This document shows positions 8,557 to 17,288 of a DNA stretch of 64,000 nt, piece after piece; within the stretch, counting starts at the first letter, position 1; each line of letters begins with the position of its first letter. Made by a program: the position numbers and the translations under genes. A model generated the notes under the pieces. The model was not told the origin of the DNA and did not search any database. It worked only from the letters and a program-made list of their open reading frames with translations. This DNA is from Halostreptopolyspora alba. GTDB lineage: Bacteria; Actinomycetota; Actinomycetes; Streptosporangiales; Streptosporangiaceae. The stretch spans positions 145,859 to 209,858 of the forward strand of contig RJMB01000006.1 of NCBI GenBank assembly GCA_003725585.1. Reading direction: 5' to 3'.

Positions 8557-9161
8557 GGACGTACCACCGGTCTGATGGCCGAGCACGCTTTCGGGAACGA
8601 CGAACGTCACCAGTGTGCCTGGGACCGAGCGGTGCCGGCTGGCCGCCGTCGCGCTACGCCGCCGCCGCGCCCGACTCCAGGCAGAACAGCGCCGCGGCAC
8701 AGCAGGCCCGTGATCCCCCTCCGCCACTGCTGAGCGACGAGTGGGCGCGGCGGTACAAGGAATATCCCCGGGGTGCGTGTGGTCTCGGGGACCTTGGGAA
8801 CTCGCCACCGTGCTGGACGAACCCACCGAGGAAGCCGAGACGACCTCGGCCGAGCTGTTGGAGGCCCCGGTATCGCCTGGTAGACCACACCTGACAGACG
8901 ATTCACCACCAGGTCCGGATCCAGGCCGGATTCGTACACGCTCCGCTTCCCTTCGGCTGTCCCCGCCCGGATCAACAGTGTGCGTAGCGAGTGTTCCCAC
9001 GCGTGTGTCGCGCGGGCATCACCGCGCTTGAGATCTTTCCATCGTTGGTTTCGCAGCAAGTATTGGAAAGTTTTGCCAAATCTCATTCGTAAAAAGATCC
9101 TCACTGGCGCTCATCATCGTTAGCGTTGGTTTCAGAGCACTCGAGCCAAAGTGGGGTGACC
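8557..9161. other. Stretch without a confident gene
   Basis: Several open frames cross this stretch on both strands, but none has a convincing ribosome site, codon pattern or domain. About 9030-9120 is clearly A+T-richer than its surroundings and lies just before the ATPase gene at 9162, so promoter elements of that gene probably sit there. Confidence 0.4.
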
Positions 9162-10463
9162 ATGCTGCTTCGCTTCCGGGTGACCAACTGGGCGTCGCTG
9201 CGTGACGAGCAGGAGCTGAGCCTGGTCGCCTCGGACCGGCACGACGATCTCGCGCTTCGTGACGTCCCCGGGACCGGGCTGCGGGTCCTGCCCGTGGTCG
9301 GTGTCTTCGGCGCGAACGCCTCGGGCAAGTCCAAGCTCGTGCACGCGATGTTCTACGCCCGCTCGGTGGTGCTGCTCTCGCAGCAGAAGTGGACCCCGAA
9401 CGCGCCCACGAGACGCGAGCCGTTCCTGCTCGACTCCGAGTCAGCGGCCCAGCCCAGCGAGTTCGTGTTCGACCTCGTGATAGGCGGAACCCGGTACGAG
9501 TACGGATTCGCCCTGGACCACTCCCGGATCACCGGGGAGTGGCTCTACGGCTGGCCGCACGGCAGGATCCGGACGCTCTTCGAACGCAGTGGCCCCGAGC
9601 AGGAGGACATCACGATCGGTCCGGGACTGCGGAAAGGGTTCGGCACCCGGACCCGGACGGCCAGGGAGTCCGTGCGGCCCAACAGTCTCCTCGTCTCGGC
9701 CGGCGCGGCGAACAACCATCCGCTGCTGACCGAGATCTACAACTGGTTCGAGCGCATGGGACCCGCGCACGACAGCAACGCCGAATCCCGACACAAGTTC
9801 ACCGTGGAGATGCTGAAGGGCGAACGCGGGGCTGAGGCACGCCGACTACTGCGGCTCGCCGACCTGGGCATCACGGGTGTGCGCAGTGAGGAGGAACGCG
9901 AGATGCCCGTCGAGGCGGCGACCCATCTCACTGAGGTGCTCAAGATACTCGAACCGGATGCGCATGATCTGGACCCAGGAGAGTGGCGGCTTTCGCCCAA
10001 GATCTTCGTTTCCCACCAGACCGCCGAGGGCGAGGTCGAGCTTCCCTACGCCGTGGAGTCCCACGGAACGCAGACCTGGCTGGAGCTTCTCGGGCCGGTG
10101 CTTCAGGCCCTGGCCACAGGGCGGGTGCTCGTGGTCGATGAGCTCGACGCGTACCTGCACCCCAACCTGGCGGGCCAGCTCGTCATGCTCTTTCAGGAGC
10201 CGGCCACCAACCCGCACGGGGCCCAACTCGTCTTCAACACCCACGACGCCACGCTGCTGGACCGGCACTCCTACGGGCGACTCGTGCGTGACCAGGTCTG
10301 GTTGACCGAGAAGGACGAGACGGGAGCCACCGAGCTCATCGCGCTACGCGAGTACAAGGCACGAAACCGCGATGACGTGATGCACCGGTACCTGCTCGGG
10401 CGCTTCGGCGCCGTCCCCGTCCTCAACGAGGAGAATCTGCCGGATTTCGAGAGAGCGTCCTGA
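9162..10463 (+). CDS. AAA-family ATPase of the RloA/AbiL type (putative phage defence)
   Basis: The 433-residue protein begins MLLRFRVTNWASLRDEQELS, the usual start of COG1106 RecF/ABC-like ATPases. Residues 50-57 are a Walker A motif, GANASGKS. A Walker B-like segment, VLVVDELDAYLHP, and an H-loop-like NTHDATLLD follow in the C-terminal third. The RloB-like gene begins 21 bp downstream, which reproduces the ATPase plus Toprim-like layout of RloA/RloB, AbiL and related OLD-like systems. The ATG at 9162 was chosen because it gives the conserved N-terminus. Abortive-infection function is inferred from family and context. Confidence 0.8.
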   Translation: MLLRFRVTNWASLRDEQELSLVASDRHDDLALRDVPGTGLRVLPVVGVFGANASGKSKLVHAMFYARSVVLLSQQKWTPNAPTRREPFLLDSESAAQPSEFVFDLVIGGTRYEYGFALDHSRITGEWLYGWPHGRIRTLFERSGPEQEDITIGPGLRKGFGTRTRTARESVRPNSLLVSAGAANNHPLLTEIYNWFERMGPAHDSNAESRHKFTVEMLKGERGAEARRLLRLADLGITGVRSEEEREMPVEAATHLTEVLKILEPDAHDLDPGEWRLSPKIFVSHQTAEGEVELPYAVESHGTQTWLELLGPVLQALATGRVLVVDELDAYLHPNLAGQLVMLFQEPATNPHGAQLVFNTHDATLLDRHSYGRLVRDQVWLTEKDETGATELIALREYKARNRDDVMHRYLLGRFGAVPVLNEENLPDFERAS

Positions 10464-10484
10464 TCCGCGCAGTAGCATCCCGGT

Positions 10485-11105
10485 GTGGCTGCCAAATCGA
10501 AGAGAGCATCCCTCGCACCGAAGACCCGAAGGCGCGCGGAACGCAAGCGTTACCTGGTCTTCTGCGAGGACGAGAACGCGGGTCGGCGCTACTTCGGAGG
10601 GCTTGGGGCCGAGCTGCGCGTCCCGATGCGGGTACCCAAGGTGCACGGGGAGGCGCTTGGGCTCGTCAGGGCCGCCGTGAAGCGAGCGCGGAATCCGTCC
10701 CGCCGGGACCAGGGGAGAGAGTTCGATGAGGTGTGGTGCGTCATGGACGTGGAGGCCCCAAAACCCCAGCCAGCTCTCGGGGACGCCCTGGAACTCGCGG
10801 AGCGAAACGGCATCAACTGCGCCTTGACGAACCCCTGCTTCGAGTTCTGGCTGCTTCTCCACCAACGGAATCACGAGGGGTACCTGACCACGGAAAAGGC
10901 GGAGAGCATGATGCGGGGTTTGGGGTGCTGCTACACCCGGGGCAAGGACTTCACTTACGAGCACTTCACCGGAGAGCAGCGCTTCGCGGCCATCCAGCGC
11001 GCGGAACGCCTCGCCGAACTTTTCGAGATCGGCGACGACCCCCGAAGGCACAATCCCTCCACCAGTGTCCATCTCCTGGTGCGGGAGCTCCTCCGGTCCG
11101 CGTGA
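10485..11105 (+). CDS. RloB-like protein, partner of the ATPase
   Basis: The 206-residue product has a basic N-terminus, a Toprim-like first strand with acidic residues (RYLVFCEDENAGRRYFGGL), a second acidic strand (EFDEVWCVMDVEAP), and the RloB hallmark NPCFEFWLLLH. These acidic residues would coordinate metal in a nuclease-like active site. The GTG start lies 21 bp after the ATPase stop with only a weak ribosome site, so translation is probably coupled. RloB/AbiLii proteins are thought to be the effector of the pair. Confidence 0.8.
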   Translation: MAAKSKRASLAPKTRRRAERKRYLVFCEDENAGRRYFGGLGAELRVPMRVPKVHGEALGLVRAAVKRARNPSRRDQGREFDEVWCVMDVEAPKPQPALGDALELAERNGINCALTNPCFEFWLLLHQRNHEGYLTTEKAESMMRGLGCCYTRGKDFTYEHFTGEQRFAAIQRAERLAELFEIGDDPRRHNPSTSVHLLVRELLRSA

Positions 11106-11555
11106 CGGCCGGGGCGGCCACCGGTCTCAGCCTCCGTGACCCCACAGTCATCCCCGGCCTGCGAGGGCGGTGCCAAGTGTGCCGCCGAGCGCGCTGCGCC
11201 CTCCACACGGGGATACCACGCCCAGTGGTCTGGGGAGGTGTAGTGGGGTGGACACGCCGATGCCCGCGTCGACCCGGCCCACATCGGCCGGGGTGGGTGG
11301 CTCCCGGGCGGCTGTGGCATGGAGCCGTGGGAGGGCGTGGAGCCGGGCGGGGGCGGGCCGTGGCGCGATCCGCGCCCGACGTCGGAGACTGACAGTGGCG
11401 TACCGTTCCGGAGCGGCGAGGTGCGTGGCTTCGTCGGAGTACCAGAGGTCGTTGTCACTCTCGCTCGTCTCGCTGGTCCGGTCCCGGTTGGTGAGGGTGC
11501 GGCCCCAAAGGAAGGATCGCTACTGGATTCACTTTTCGATTGAACGGGAGAGGGC
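11106..11555. other. Gap between the defence pair and the MafI-like gene
   Basis: No supported gene. The first half is GC-rich and has no codon pattern; from about 11390 composition drifts toward lower G+C. An immunity gene normally follows a toxin gene, but no toxin domain can be read here in any frame. Confidence 0.4.
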
Positions 11556-11819
11556 TTGGCTGTGGATCCCATGTGGTACCGAAGCGAACTTGAACGCCTG
11601 CTGTCGGATTCACCTATAACTGACCCTGGCGTGGTCGAGGGTGTTGAGGGCCTCTTGGTCGCTGGTGAGTACTCTCTCGCCTTTGACACAATTTGCTCGT
11701 GGTTATACGAGGATGGTATCTCCGTAAGCTCTTCCTACTACGGAAGGCTTGTGGGTATGTCGGAGGAGATGGGATCTGAGGGGCTCGTAAGGAAGATCCA
11801 ATCTTTGGTCGTCCAATAG
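11556..11819 (+). CDS. MafI-family immunity-like protein
   Basis: The 87-residue protein is acidic and helical. It contains [20 protein letters not shown] and [16 protein letters not shown], which match the compact MafI immunity family (in which a conserved E-x-x-x-A-x-x-x-I/L-C-x-x-L/I-Y-E-D/E-x-I segment recurs). The start is TTG at 11556 or GTG at 11562; both follow a GGGAGAGGG site. Such proteins neutralise a cognate polymorphic toxin. No toxin gene is present next to it, so it looks like an orphan. Its G+C content is lower than the neighbours', suggesting transfer. Confidence 0.65.
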   Translation: MAVDPMWYRSELERLLSDSPITDPGVVEGVEGLLVAGEYSLAFDTICSWLYEDGISVSSSYYGRLVGMSEEMGSEGLVRKIQSLVVQ

Positions 11820-12389
11820 AATATCTGCTCTGTGTGGTGAGGTATTCTCAGTGACCGCTGTTTTCGGGGTGGATGAGGGTCCACGGCTCCGAATTTCTCG
11901 CGCTGTGGCGGTGATTTTCTGGTCCGCGCTAGTCGATGGATCGTGACCGGGATGAACCGTCCCTGGAACGGCTTCGCTGGGAGTGTGCGCGAGTGTTGTC
12001 AGAACCAGCCGGAGCGAAAGAGGAACTGACTCCCGAGCCGCGGTGACCTTCGGATGAAAAGTGTCACTGTGCGGTTTTATAATCACTCGTCTTTGGGTGG
12101 GTTCGCGCGATTGAGGTAGCGGTAGCGGACGCGGGGGAGAGTTCCCCCGCCCCACATGGCTTGATGAGGTTACAGAGCCGGTCGAACGCCGGAACAAGGT
12201 TGAGAGCGGTGGGCTCGGCCCGGGAAAGGAGAACGGCGACCAGAACGCCGTGAAGATCGGGCAGGCCCCTTCGCCGAGCAACGGGCCAGGGCGGTTCGGC
12301 GTCCACGGTGGAGAGAACACCGACGGATCGGCGTTGGAGAAGGCGTACCTGGCCCCGGTCGAGGGGAGCAAACGCCCCTGTGCCGGCTG
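11820..12389. other. Non-coding or decayed stretch
   Basis: No intact gene. The first 300 bases are comparatively A+T-rich and carry frequent stops in all frames. From about 12250 fragments of coding-like sequence appear (for example ALEKAYLAPVEGSKRP) and may be the decayed 5' part of the helicase remnant that follows. Confidence 0.4.
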
Positions 12390-12768
12390 CGCGGCGGCCG
12401 CACCGAGCACGGTCGACTCTACGTCCGGGTTTCGCGGAACGCCCCCGTCACGGGCGTGTACCTGTGAAAGCCCGCCGAACCCAAGGGGCGTCCGGTCGGG
12501 TCCGTGCTGGACGGGCTGCGCCAGCTGACCCCGCAGGGACTGGCGCTCGGTTCGGGGAGGGCGCGCCCGAGCCCGTTCCGGTCGTCACACCACCGGGCCG
12601 AGGTTCGACGAGGGGCAGCGCGCGGCCTTCACCGCCTGTGTCTCGCCCGGGCTCCATCTCGTGTGGGAGTCTCCCGGGACCGGCAAGACCCACGTGACCT
12701 CCCGAACTGTGGGGAAGCGCTGGCGCTGTGGGCGAGCGTCCACCCCATCGGTCTCCGCGGACCCGTAA
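12390..12768 (+). pseudogene. Decayed helicase / P-loop NTPase gene
   Basis: Three frames read in turn give one protein-like path. GRLYVRVSRNAPVTGVYL runs into an in-frame TGA, continues as VLDGLRQLTPQGLALG, shifts frame to GEGAPEPVPVVTPPG, and shifts again at about 12600 to RFDEGQRAAFTACVSPGLHL and then VWESPGTGKTHV. The last part is a Walker A motif in the context typical of actinobacterial AAA_11/UvrD-like helicases. At least two frameshifts and one stop break it, and nothing of the remaining helicase motifs follows. It is a remnant, not a sequencing slip. Confidence 0.6.
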
Positions 12769-12926
12769 CCGAACTCCCCCTGTTCTCGGGGGCGCAGCTC
12801 TGGCCAGCGGAAACCACACAGTGTGATAATGATTCCACGCTTGCCACCGTGCCGCGACCACCGGCCCGCCGCGAGGAGCGTCGGCGCGCCGTGACACGGC
12901 CCCGGACCCGACCCAGGCAGGGCACA

Positions 12927-13538
12927 ATGATGCGGACCTGGCACATCACGACCGTCGCGGCGGGTGCGGCGCTGTTCGCGTTTCTCGCCGCGGGACCGGG
13001 GGCGGCAGCGACGGCACGGGACACCGTGCCGGAGCTGCGGGCGGGAGGTGAGCCCGCGGCCTCGACCACCGAACAGGCGCGGGAGAAGTTGTCCTCAGCG
13101 GAGCGGGATCAGGAGGTGACCGAGGTCGACATCGCCGACTTCGGTGGGCTCTCGGGCGCGGACGAGGTGTTCGAGATACGGGTCAACGAAGCCTACATCG
13201 ACGATGACGGCACGGTCACCGACGGCCTCGGGTCCTCCGAGACCGCCCCCGAGGGCATGGACTACGCCGTGTTCAACATCCAGATCACCAACGTTTCGGA
13301 CGCGCCCGCCGCGTGGGACGGTATGGACCACCTCGCCACCGGTGCCAGCGGGAAGACCTACGCGAACGACATCGAGGCGGAGTTCGCCGCCGCCGATGAC
13401 TACTTCCCGGGCGAGACTCTCAACCCGGGTGCGTCGGTGGAGACCGACGCCATCTTCGCGATCCCGCCGGGGGAGAACCTCGTGGAGGTCGAACTGAGAT
13501 CCACGTTCGGGGTGGCACCGGTGACGCTGGCCCCGTGA
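12927..13538 (+). CDS. Secreted DUF4352-like protein
   Basis: From the ATG pair at 12927/12930 the product has 203 residues. The first 30 or so form a signal peptide (MMRTWHITTVAAGAALFAFL, then AAGPGAAATA) without a lipobox cysteine. The mature part contains a beta-sandwich of the DUF4352/telokin-like type: DYAVFNIQITNVSDAPAAWD, then ETLNPGASVETDAIFAIPPG. Such domains are found in surface proteins and have no known enzymatic role. The ribosome site is weak. A longer open frame upstream overlaps the pseudogene and was not used. Confidence 0.68.
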   Translation: MMRTWHITTVAAGAALFAFLAAGPGAAATARDTVPELRAGGEPAASTTEQAREKLSSAERDQEVTEVDIADFGGLSGADEVFEIRVNEAYIDDDGTVTDGLGSSETAPEGMDYAVFNIQITNVSDAPAAWDGMDHLATGASGKTYANDIEAEFAAADDYFPGETLNPGASVETDAIFAIPPGENLVEVELRSTFGVAPVTLAP

Positions 13539-13715
13539 GGGATGCCCCGCGCGGAGACGGGGCCAGCCCGCCCTCCCGGAATTCCGGTGGGGCTCTACCG
13601 GGGGCCCGGGAGGGGTTGGCCGGATGTCCCTCATCGATGGGTGCGGGTGTGTCCGGTGTGCTCGGGGGTCCTTTCTTCGTAGTGGGGGTGGGTGGAGGGG
13701 TGGGGGTGTTTGGCG

Positions 13716-14084
13716 TCAGTATTCTCTTTCGTCTCGGCGTTCGGGCCAGTTAATGACGGTGATGGTGACGAGCACGGTGGTGGGGATCGCGAGCATCAGC
13801 GCACGCGAGATCCGTTCGGCGCGTCGCATGTCGCATAGGTTGTGCACGCTATTGTAATCGTCGCTGTATTCTCTTCCGTTGTCCCATAGAGACAATCTGT
13901 CTTTCGAAACTCCAGAATAGGCTGGGGCCGTGCACTCAATCGCGTACTCATCGGCCGAGGATCCTGTTCCTGTCACTCCAATAAAAGGGGTGACAAGAAG
14001 GTAGATGACACCCGCTATTCCCGTTATCGAAATTAGGAGTGAAAGTTTCCATTTAAGCGCGCGCCTTTTGTTTATTTTGTTCAT
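13716..14084 (-). CDS. Two-TM membrane protein, third gene of the ESX-like set
   Basis: The 122-residue protein has a basic N-terminus (MNKINKRRALKWK) and a first membrane helix (LSLLISITGIAGVIYLLVTP). An external loop holds two cysteines (IECTAPAY and HNLCDMRRAERI), and a second helix follows (ALMLAIPTTVLVTITVI). It starts 28 bases after the stop of the 832-residue gene and shares its low G+C. By position it could be an immunity or accessory membrane protein for that gene product. I do not recognise the family with certainty. Confidence 0.62.
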   Translation of the reverse strand: MNKINKRRALKWKLSLLISITGIAGVIYLLVTPFIGVTGTGSSADEYAIECTAPAYSGVSKDRLSLWDNGREYSDDYNSVHNLCDMRRAERISRALMLAIPTTVLVTITVINWPERRDEREY

Positions 14085-14112
14085 TGTTTTTCATGTTTAG
14101 GGTGGCGGGGAT

Positions 14113-16611
14113 TTATTTTTCGTGTGTAGGGTTGTACCGTTCAAGGTATTCCTTGTTTACTGTTGCAAGTTTATCATTTATGATTTCGTCACGAGTTCGC
14201 TCCCATTCGGTAAAGTAGTTATCTGCTAGTTCGGGGTGCCCGGCGGACTCCAAAAGGTCGTTTGCGTCTCCGACTCGGTCCTCGCGTACTCCGGTCGGAA
14301 TGTCTTGGGAAATCCTCGCGAGCTCACCATTGTCGTTGAGGAAGTTCGCGCGGATACCCTCGCTCTCCTCGATCTTCCCTTCGGTTGCCTCAATGCTGTG
14401 AATGAGTTGCAACTGGATATCCAGTCGCGTGTTATTTACATTCGCCTCGCCAAGAGTCTCGTAGTTATCAAGGTGTCCTTCGAGGTAGTCGTGTTCGGGG
14501 GCCTTGCCGTCCCATAGCGAACCGGCGTATTCTTTGAGTGCTGTGCTCGCGCTACCTCCAACAATAGGGATGTTTCCCGCGCTCAGATCGATGAACATGT
14601 CCGTTCCGGTCTTGTGGATTCCTATCGAGTTTTCCTTGGCCTCTTTCTTCGTGCCATACGAGTCCAGTCCTTCGTGGTAAAGGGCGGTGTCGAACAGTCC
14701 GTGTACCCTTCCGACGTTCGACGCGGTCTCCTCCGGGTTCGCATGACCGTTGAAATAGTCGTCCACCGACTCGATCTGGTGCATTTTTATGTCTTTGTAC
14801 ATGGTCTGGGCGGCCTCGTCGTCGCTCGCGGCGAGCTGCATGAACTTCAAGCGGGCGTCGATTGGTATCTGTAGGTATTCCTCGCCATCCTTGACCCGTG
14901 CTTCGTTGTCTCCGATCAAGAAGTCAAATTCATTTCCTCCATCGCGTCCGAAGTCGTATATGTAACGGTTGAACACTTCTCCCATCGCCATGGAGACATT
15001 AGGGTTTGTTTTGCCCACGGAGTTGTCCTGGGTCAGGTCGCCGAAGGCGTCGGGATTCGTGGAGTGTTCGACCAGACCAAGAGTCGCGTATGCGGCCTTC
15101 TCGCGTACCTCTGGGTCTTCGGAGTTGGCGGCGTCCGGGATCCAGTCGATGAGCTTGCCCGCCGTTTCCCCCTGGTCCGGCCAGTCGTGACCGAAGATCC
15201 CCGCGATCGTTTTGGAAGGGTCACTTCCGCACCGCAAGCTCTCGTGCTCCCCAGCGAGGATCTGGTGGTTCGCGTCCTCGTTCCTGAGGCTGACGCCCAG
15301 CAGCGACTGCACGACCCCATCAGCATCCGGGAGCCACTTTATGTTCCCATCGCCATAGGTTTCTTTGGGGTCGATACTTGTAATCCCCTCGTGCACCGGA
15401 CGTCTGGGGTCCAGGCTGTTTTCGTGCAGTTCGTTTCCGATGGTGGTGGTGAGCCCGGCGGAGAACGCTGTTCCTCCTTCGATCTGGTCGCCTGTGGGGG
15501 AGATCAGGGCGCTGAGTTGTCTGAGTTCCGCGCCCCAGTCGTAATAGCGGTAGTACCGATCCTCTGTGGGATATACATCGGGACCCTCCACCACACGTTG
15601 CACGTCGGGTGGGAGGCGGTCGAGCGAACCACCGTTCTCCTCGTTCGACAGCGTGAGCAGGCCGCCGCCGAGAACGGATAGCACCTCCTGTCGCTCCTCG
15701 TTCGTCAGGTTGTCGTTTCGTGTCAGCCGGTCGGGAAGGTCGAGTGTTCCCCCGGGTAGCTTCTCGCTGTCCCCGTCGAATCCCCCGTAGAACTCTTCGA
15801 GGTATTTCAACTCCTCCCCGCTCAGCTCACCTCCGTTCGCGCGTTTGTCGAACCCGGCCATGTTGAGGTAGGCGAGCGCGGCGAGAATGTGGGGCGGGAT
15901 GTCATCCCCCTCCTCCAGCGCGTCGGCCACCTTGGCGGCGTGTTGCCTGCCGCGCTCGCCGTCGAAGTCCACCGGGACGGGTTGTCCCACCCCCAGGACG
16001 CTGTATGCGGCCCATCCGATGGCGCCGGACTCGACAAGCTTTTTCACAACGAAGTCGTCCGGTCCTTTTTCGAGGTCACCGTTTATTTTGGAGGTTTGGT
16101 CCTCCAGCTTCTCGAGAGCCTCTTCGGCTTTCCTGTTCAGCTCGTTGAGCTTGTCCTGCTTGGCGGAGAGGTAGTTCTGCATCTCCGGGCTCACGCCCGG
16201 CTCCACCTCGCATTTGAGGTCGTTGGAGGTGCCGGAACTGTCCTCCGATGGCGGAGGAGGGTACTCGTCCCACTCCGCCTGCAGGTCGTCCAGCTTCTTC
16301 CGGAATTCCTTGACGTAGCCGGTCCACTCCCTGATGATCCCGGCCCCCACGACGCACCACATGGTCGCTTTCGCCCACAGGTCCGCGTCGTACTTCGCCT
16401 CGCTCCTGATGCTCTCCTGGACCATGTCCGTGAAGTGACTGGCCCCTCCGGTGAGAGTTCTCTCCACGTCACCGGAGTGGCCGGTCATCTCACCTATGAT
16501 CGAGTAGAACCTGCTGGCGTCGGATTCGAGTTCCGATGTCTTGATCGACTTGTTGTCCCACTCGTCCCGGTCGAATCCCACGTTGGGCCACCTTTTCTTT
16601 TGTAGATTCAC
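14113..16611 (-). CDS. Large protein following an ESX-type small protein (putative type VII-associated)
   Basis: The 832-residue protein has no signal peptide or membrane helix. Its first 130 or so residues are helical, with the look of an ESX/WXG-type hairpin (SELESDASRFYSIIGEMTGH, ending near a proline-rich break EYPPPPSED). A coiled-coil-like segment follows at about residues 150-180 (KQDKLNELNRKAEEALEKLE). Next come the conserved-looking PPHILAALAYLNMAGFD and EERQEVLSVLGGGLLTLSNE, and a long polar remainder. Long companions like this often follow small ESX proteins in actinomycetes. It may be a secreted effector or a structural partner; no toxin active site is evident. G+C is visibly low. 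Confidence 0.6.
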   Translation of the reverse strand: MNLQKKRWPNVGFDRDEWDNKSIKTSELESDASRFYSIIGEMTGHSGDVERTLTGGASHFTDMVQESIRSEAKYDADLWAKATMWCVVGAGIIREWTGYVKEFRKKLDDLQAEWDEYPPPPSEDSSGTSNDLKCEVEPGVSPEMQNYLSAKQDKLNELNRKAEEALEKLEDQTSKINGDLEKGPDDFVVKKLVESGAIGWAAYSVLGVGQPVPVDFDGERGRQHAAKVADALEEGDDIPPHILAALAYLNMAGFDKRANGGELSGEELKYLEEFYGGFDGDSEKLPGGTLDLPDRLTRNDNLTNEERQEVLSVLGGGLLTLSNEENGGSLDRLPPDVQRVVEGPDVYPTEDRYYRYYDWGAELRQLSALISPTGDQIEGGTAFSAGLTTTIGNELHENSLDPRRPVHEGITSIDPKETYGDGNIKWLPDADGVVQSLLGVSLRNEDANHQILAGEHESLRCGSDPSKTIAGIFGHDWPDQGETAGKLIDWIPDAANSEDPEVREKAAYATLGLVEHSTNPDAFGDLTQDNSVGKTNPNVSMAMGEVFNRYIYDFGRDGGNEFDFLIGDNEARVKDGEEYLQIPIDARLKFMQLAASDDEAAQTMYKDIKMHQIESVDDYFNGHANPEETASNVGRVHGLFDTALYHEGLDSYGTKKEAKENSIGIHKTGTDMFIDLSAGNIPIVGGSASTALKEYAGSLWDGKAPEHDYLEGHLDNYETLGEANVNNTRLDIQLQLIHSIEATEGKIEESEGIRANFLNDNGELARISQDIPTGVREDRVGDANDLLESAGHPELADNYFTEWERTRDEIINDKLATVNKEYLERYNPTHEK

Positions 16612-16653
16612 TCACACCCGGGAACGCCGACAGCACGCGAAGCGTCCGCGTTC

Positions 16654-16968
16654 TCAGCGGTATCCGTGCTCCTCGATCGCGAACTGGTTCTCCTCGTCCG
16701 TTCTGACAGCGGAGTCCGCCCCCGCGGACATGTTCCCGCCCATCTGGGTTCCGTGGTCCTGGATCTCTGTCATCTTCTCCTTTCCGTCCTGCCCGAACTC
16801 GTCGAACCCCTTCAGTTTGAGTTTTCCTTTCCCCGAGTTGTCCAGGGCGTCCTCGCACGCGTCGAAGAACCTCTTCGATATCCCCTTGAAGTTCTCGGAT
16901 ATCTCGATGGTGTTCCGCCCCGCGCCGTGGGCCTCGTTGGGGTCGACCCCGACCTCGTTGTCACTCAT
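16654..16968 (-). CDS. EspC/WXG100-like small protein
   Basis: The 104-residue protein starts MSDNEVGVDPNEAHGAGRNT and ends in SAVRTDEENQFAIEE, as EspC-type (ESX secretion-associated) proteins do. It is mostly helical with no signal peptide. It lacks a clear W-x-G turn, which argues for the EspC-like rather than the classical WXG100 type. A GAGGTGAG site precedes the ATG. It heads a leftward three-gene set with the 832-residue and membrane-protein genes. No ESX secretion machinery is encoded in this window. Confidence 0.62.
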   Translation of the reverse strand: MSDNEVGVDPNEAHGAGRNTIEISENFKGISKRFFDACEDALDNSGKGKLKLKGFDEFGQDGKEKMTEIQDHGTQMGGNMSAGADSAVRTDEENQFAIEEHGYR

Positions 16969-17288
16969 GTTTCGCTCACCTCGTCGTTTTCGGGTCGCGC
17001 GCCGCTACTCCGGGCGTGGGTGCCGGTGGGAACCCCGTTCCCGGTCAGCCGTGGCGGTGCCGGCTTGGAGCAGGGGGCGGGGCAACGTTGTGCGTGACGG
17101 AGTGGTTACGCTGAGTGCCCCGCGTCACTTTGCCGGATTCCGGCCGCGTGAATCACCCAGTGAGGGGAGATGTCCGATTCTGGTCACGGCGGCGCGACGG
17201 ACGTCATATCCCGGTGACGGCCCAGTGGGAGGCTGAAGACGGGTGGCGGGCGTGCGCCAAAAGCCCACCCTCCCGAACCCCGGTGCGG
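16969..17288. other. Intergenic stretch before the ESX-like set
   Basis: No gene is supported. It lies upstream of the EspC-like gene and downstream of the helicase gene, both leftward, so it should contain the promoter of the three-gene set and the helicase terminator. I could not fix either precisely. Confidence 0.4.

Noticed and set aside
8607..9104. Leftward 165-codon frame beginning MRIFLRMRFGKTFQYLLR
   Set aside because: The first part lies in the A+T-rich promoter region of the ATPase gene, and the rest is arginine/proline-rich with shifting coding signal. There is no ribosome site or family.
11170..11555. Possible toxin gene before the MafI-like gene
   Set aside because: All three rightward frames were read; none gives a continuous, protein-like product with a start and a stop next to the immunity gene.
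16654..16968. Classical WXG100 protein
   Set aside because: No W-x-G turn is present; the VDP start and the DEEN tail fit EspC-like proteins better, so the call was kept broad.
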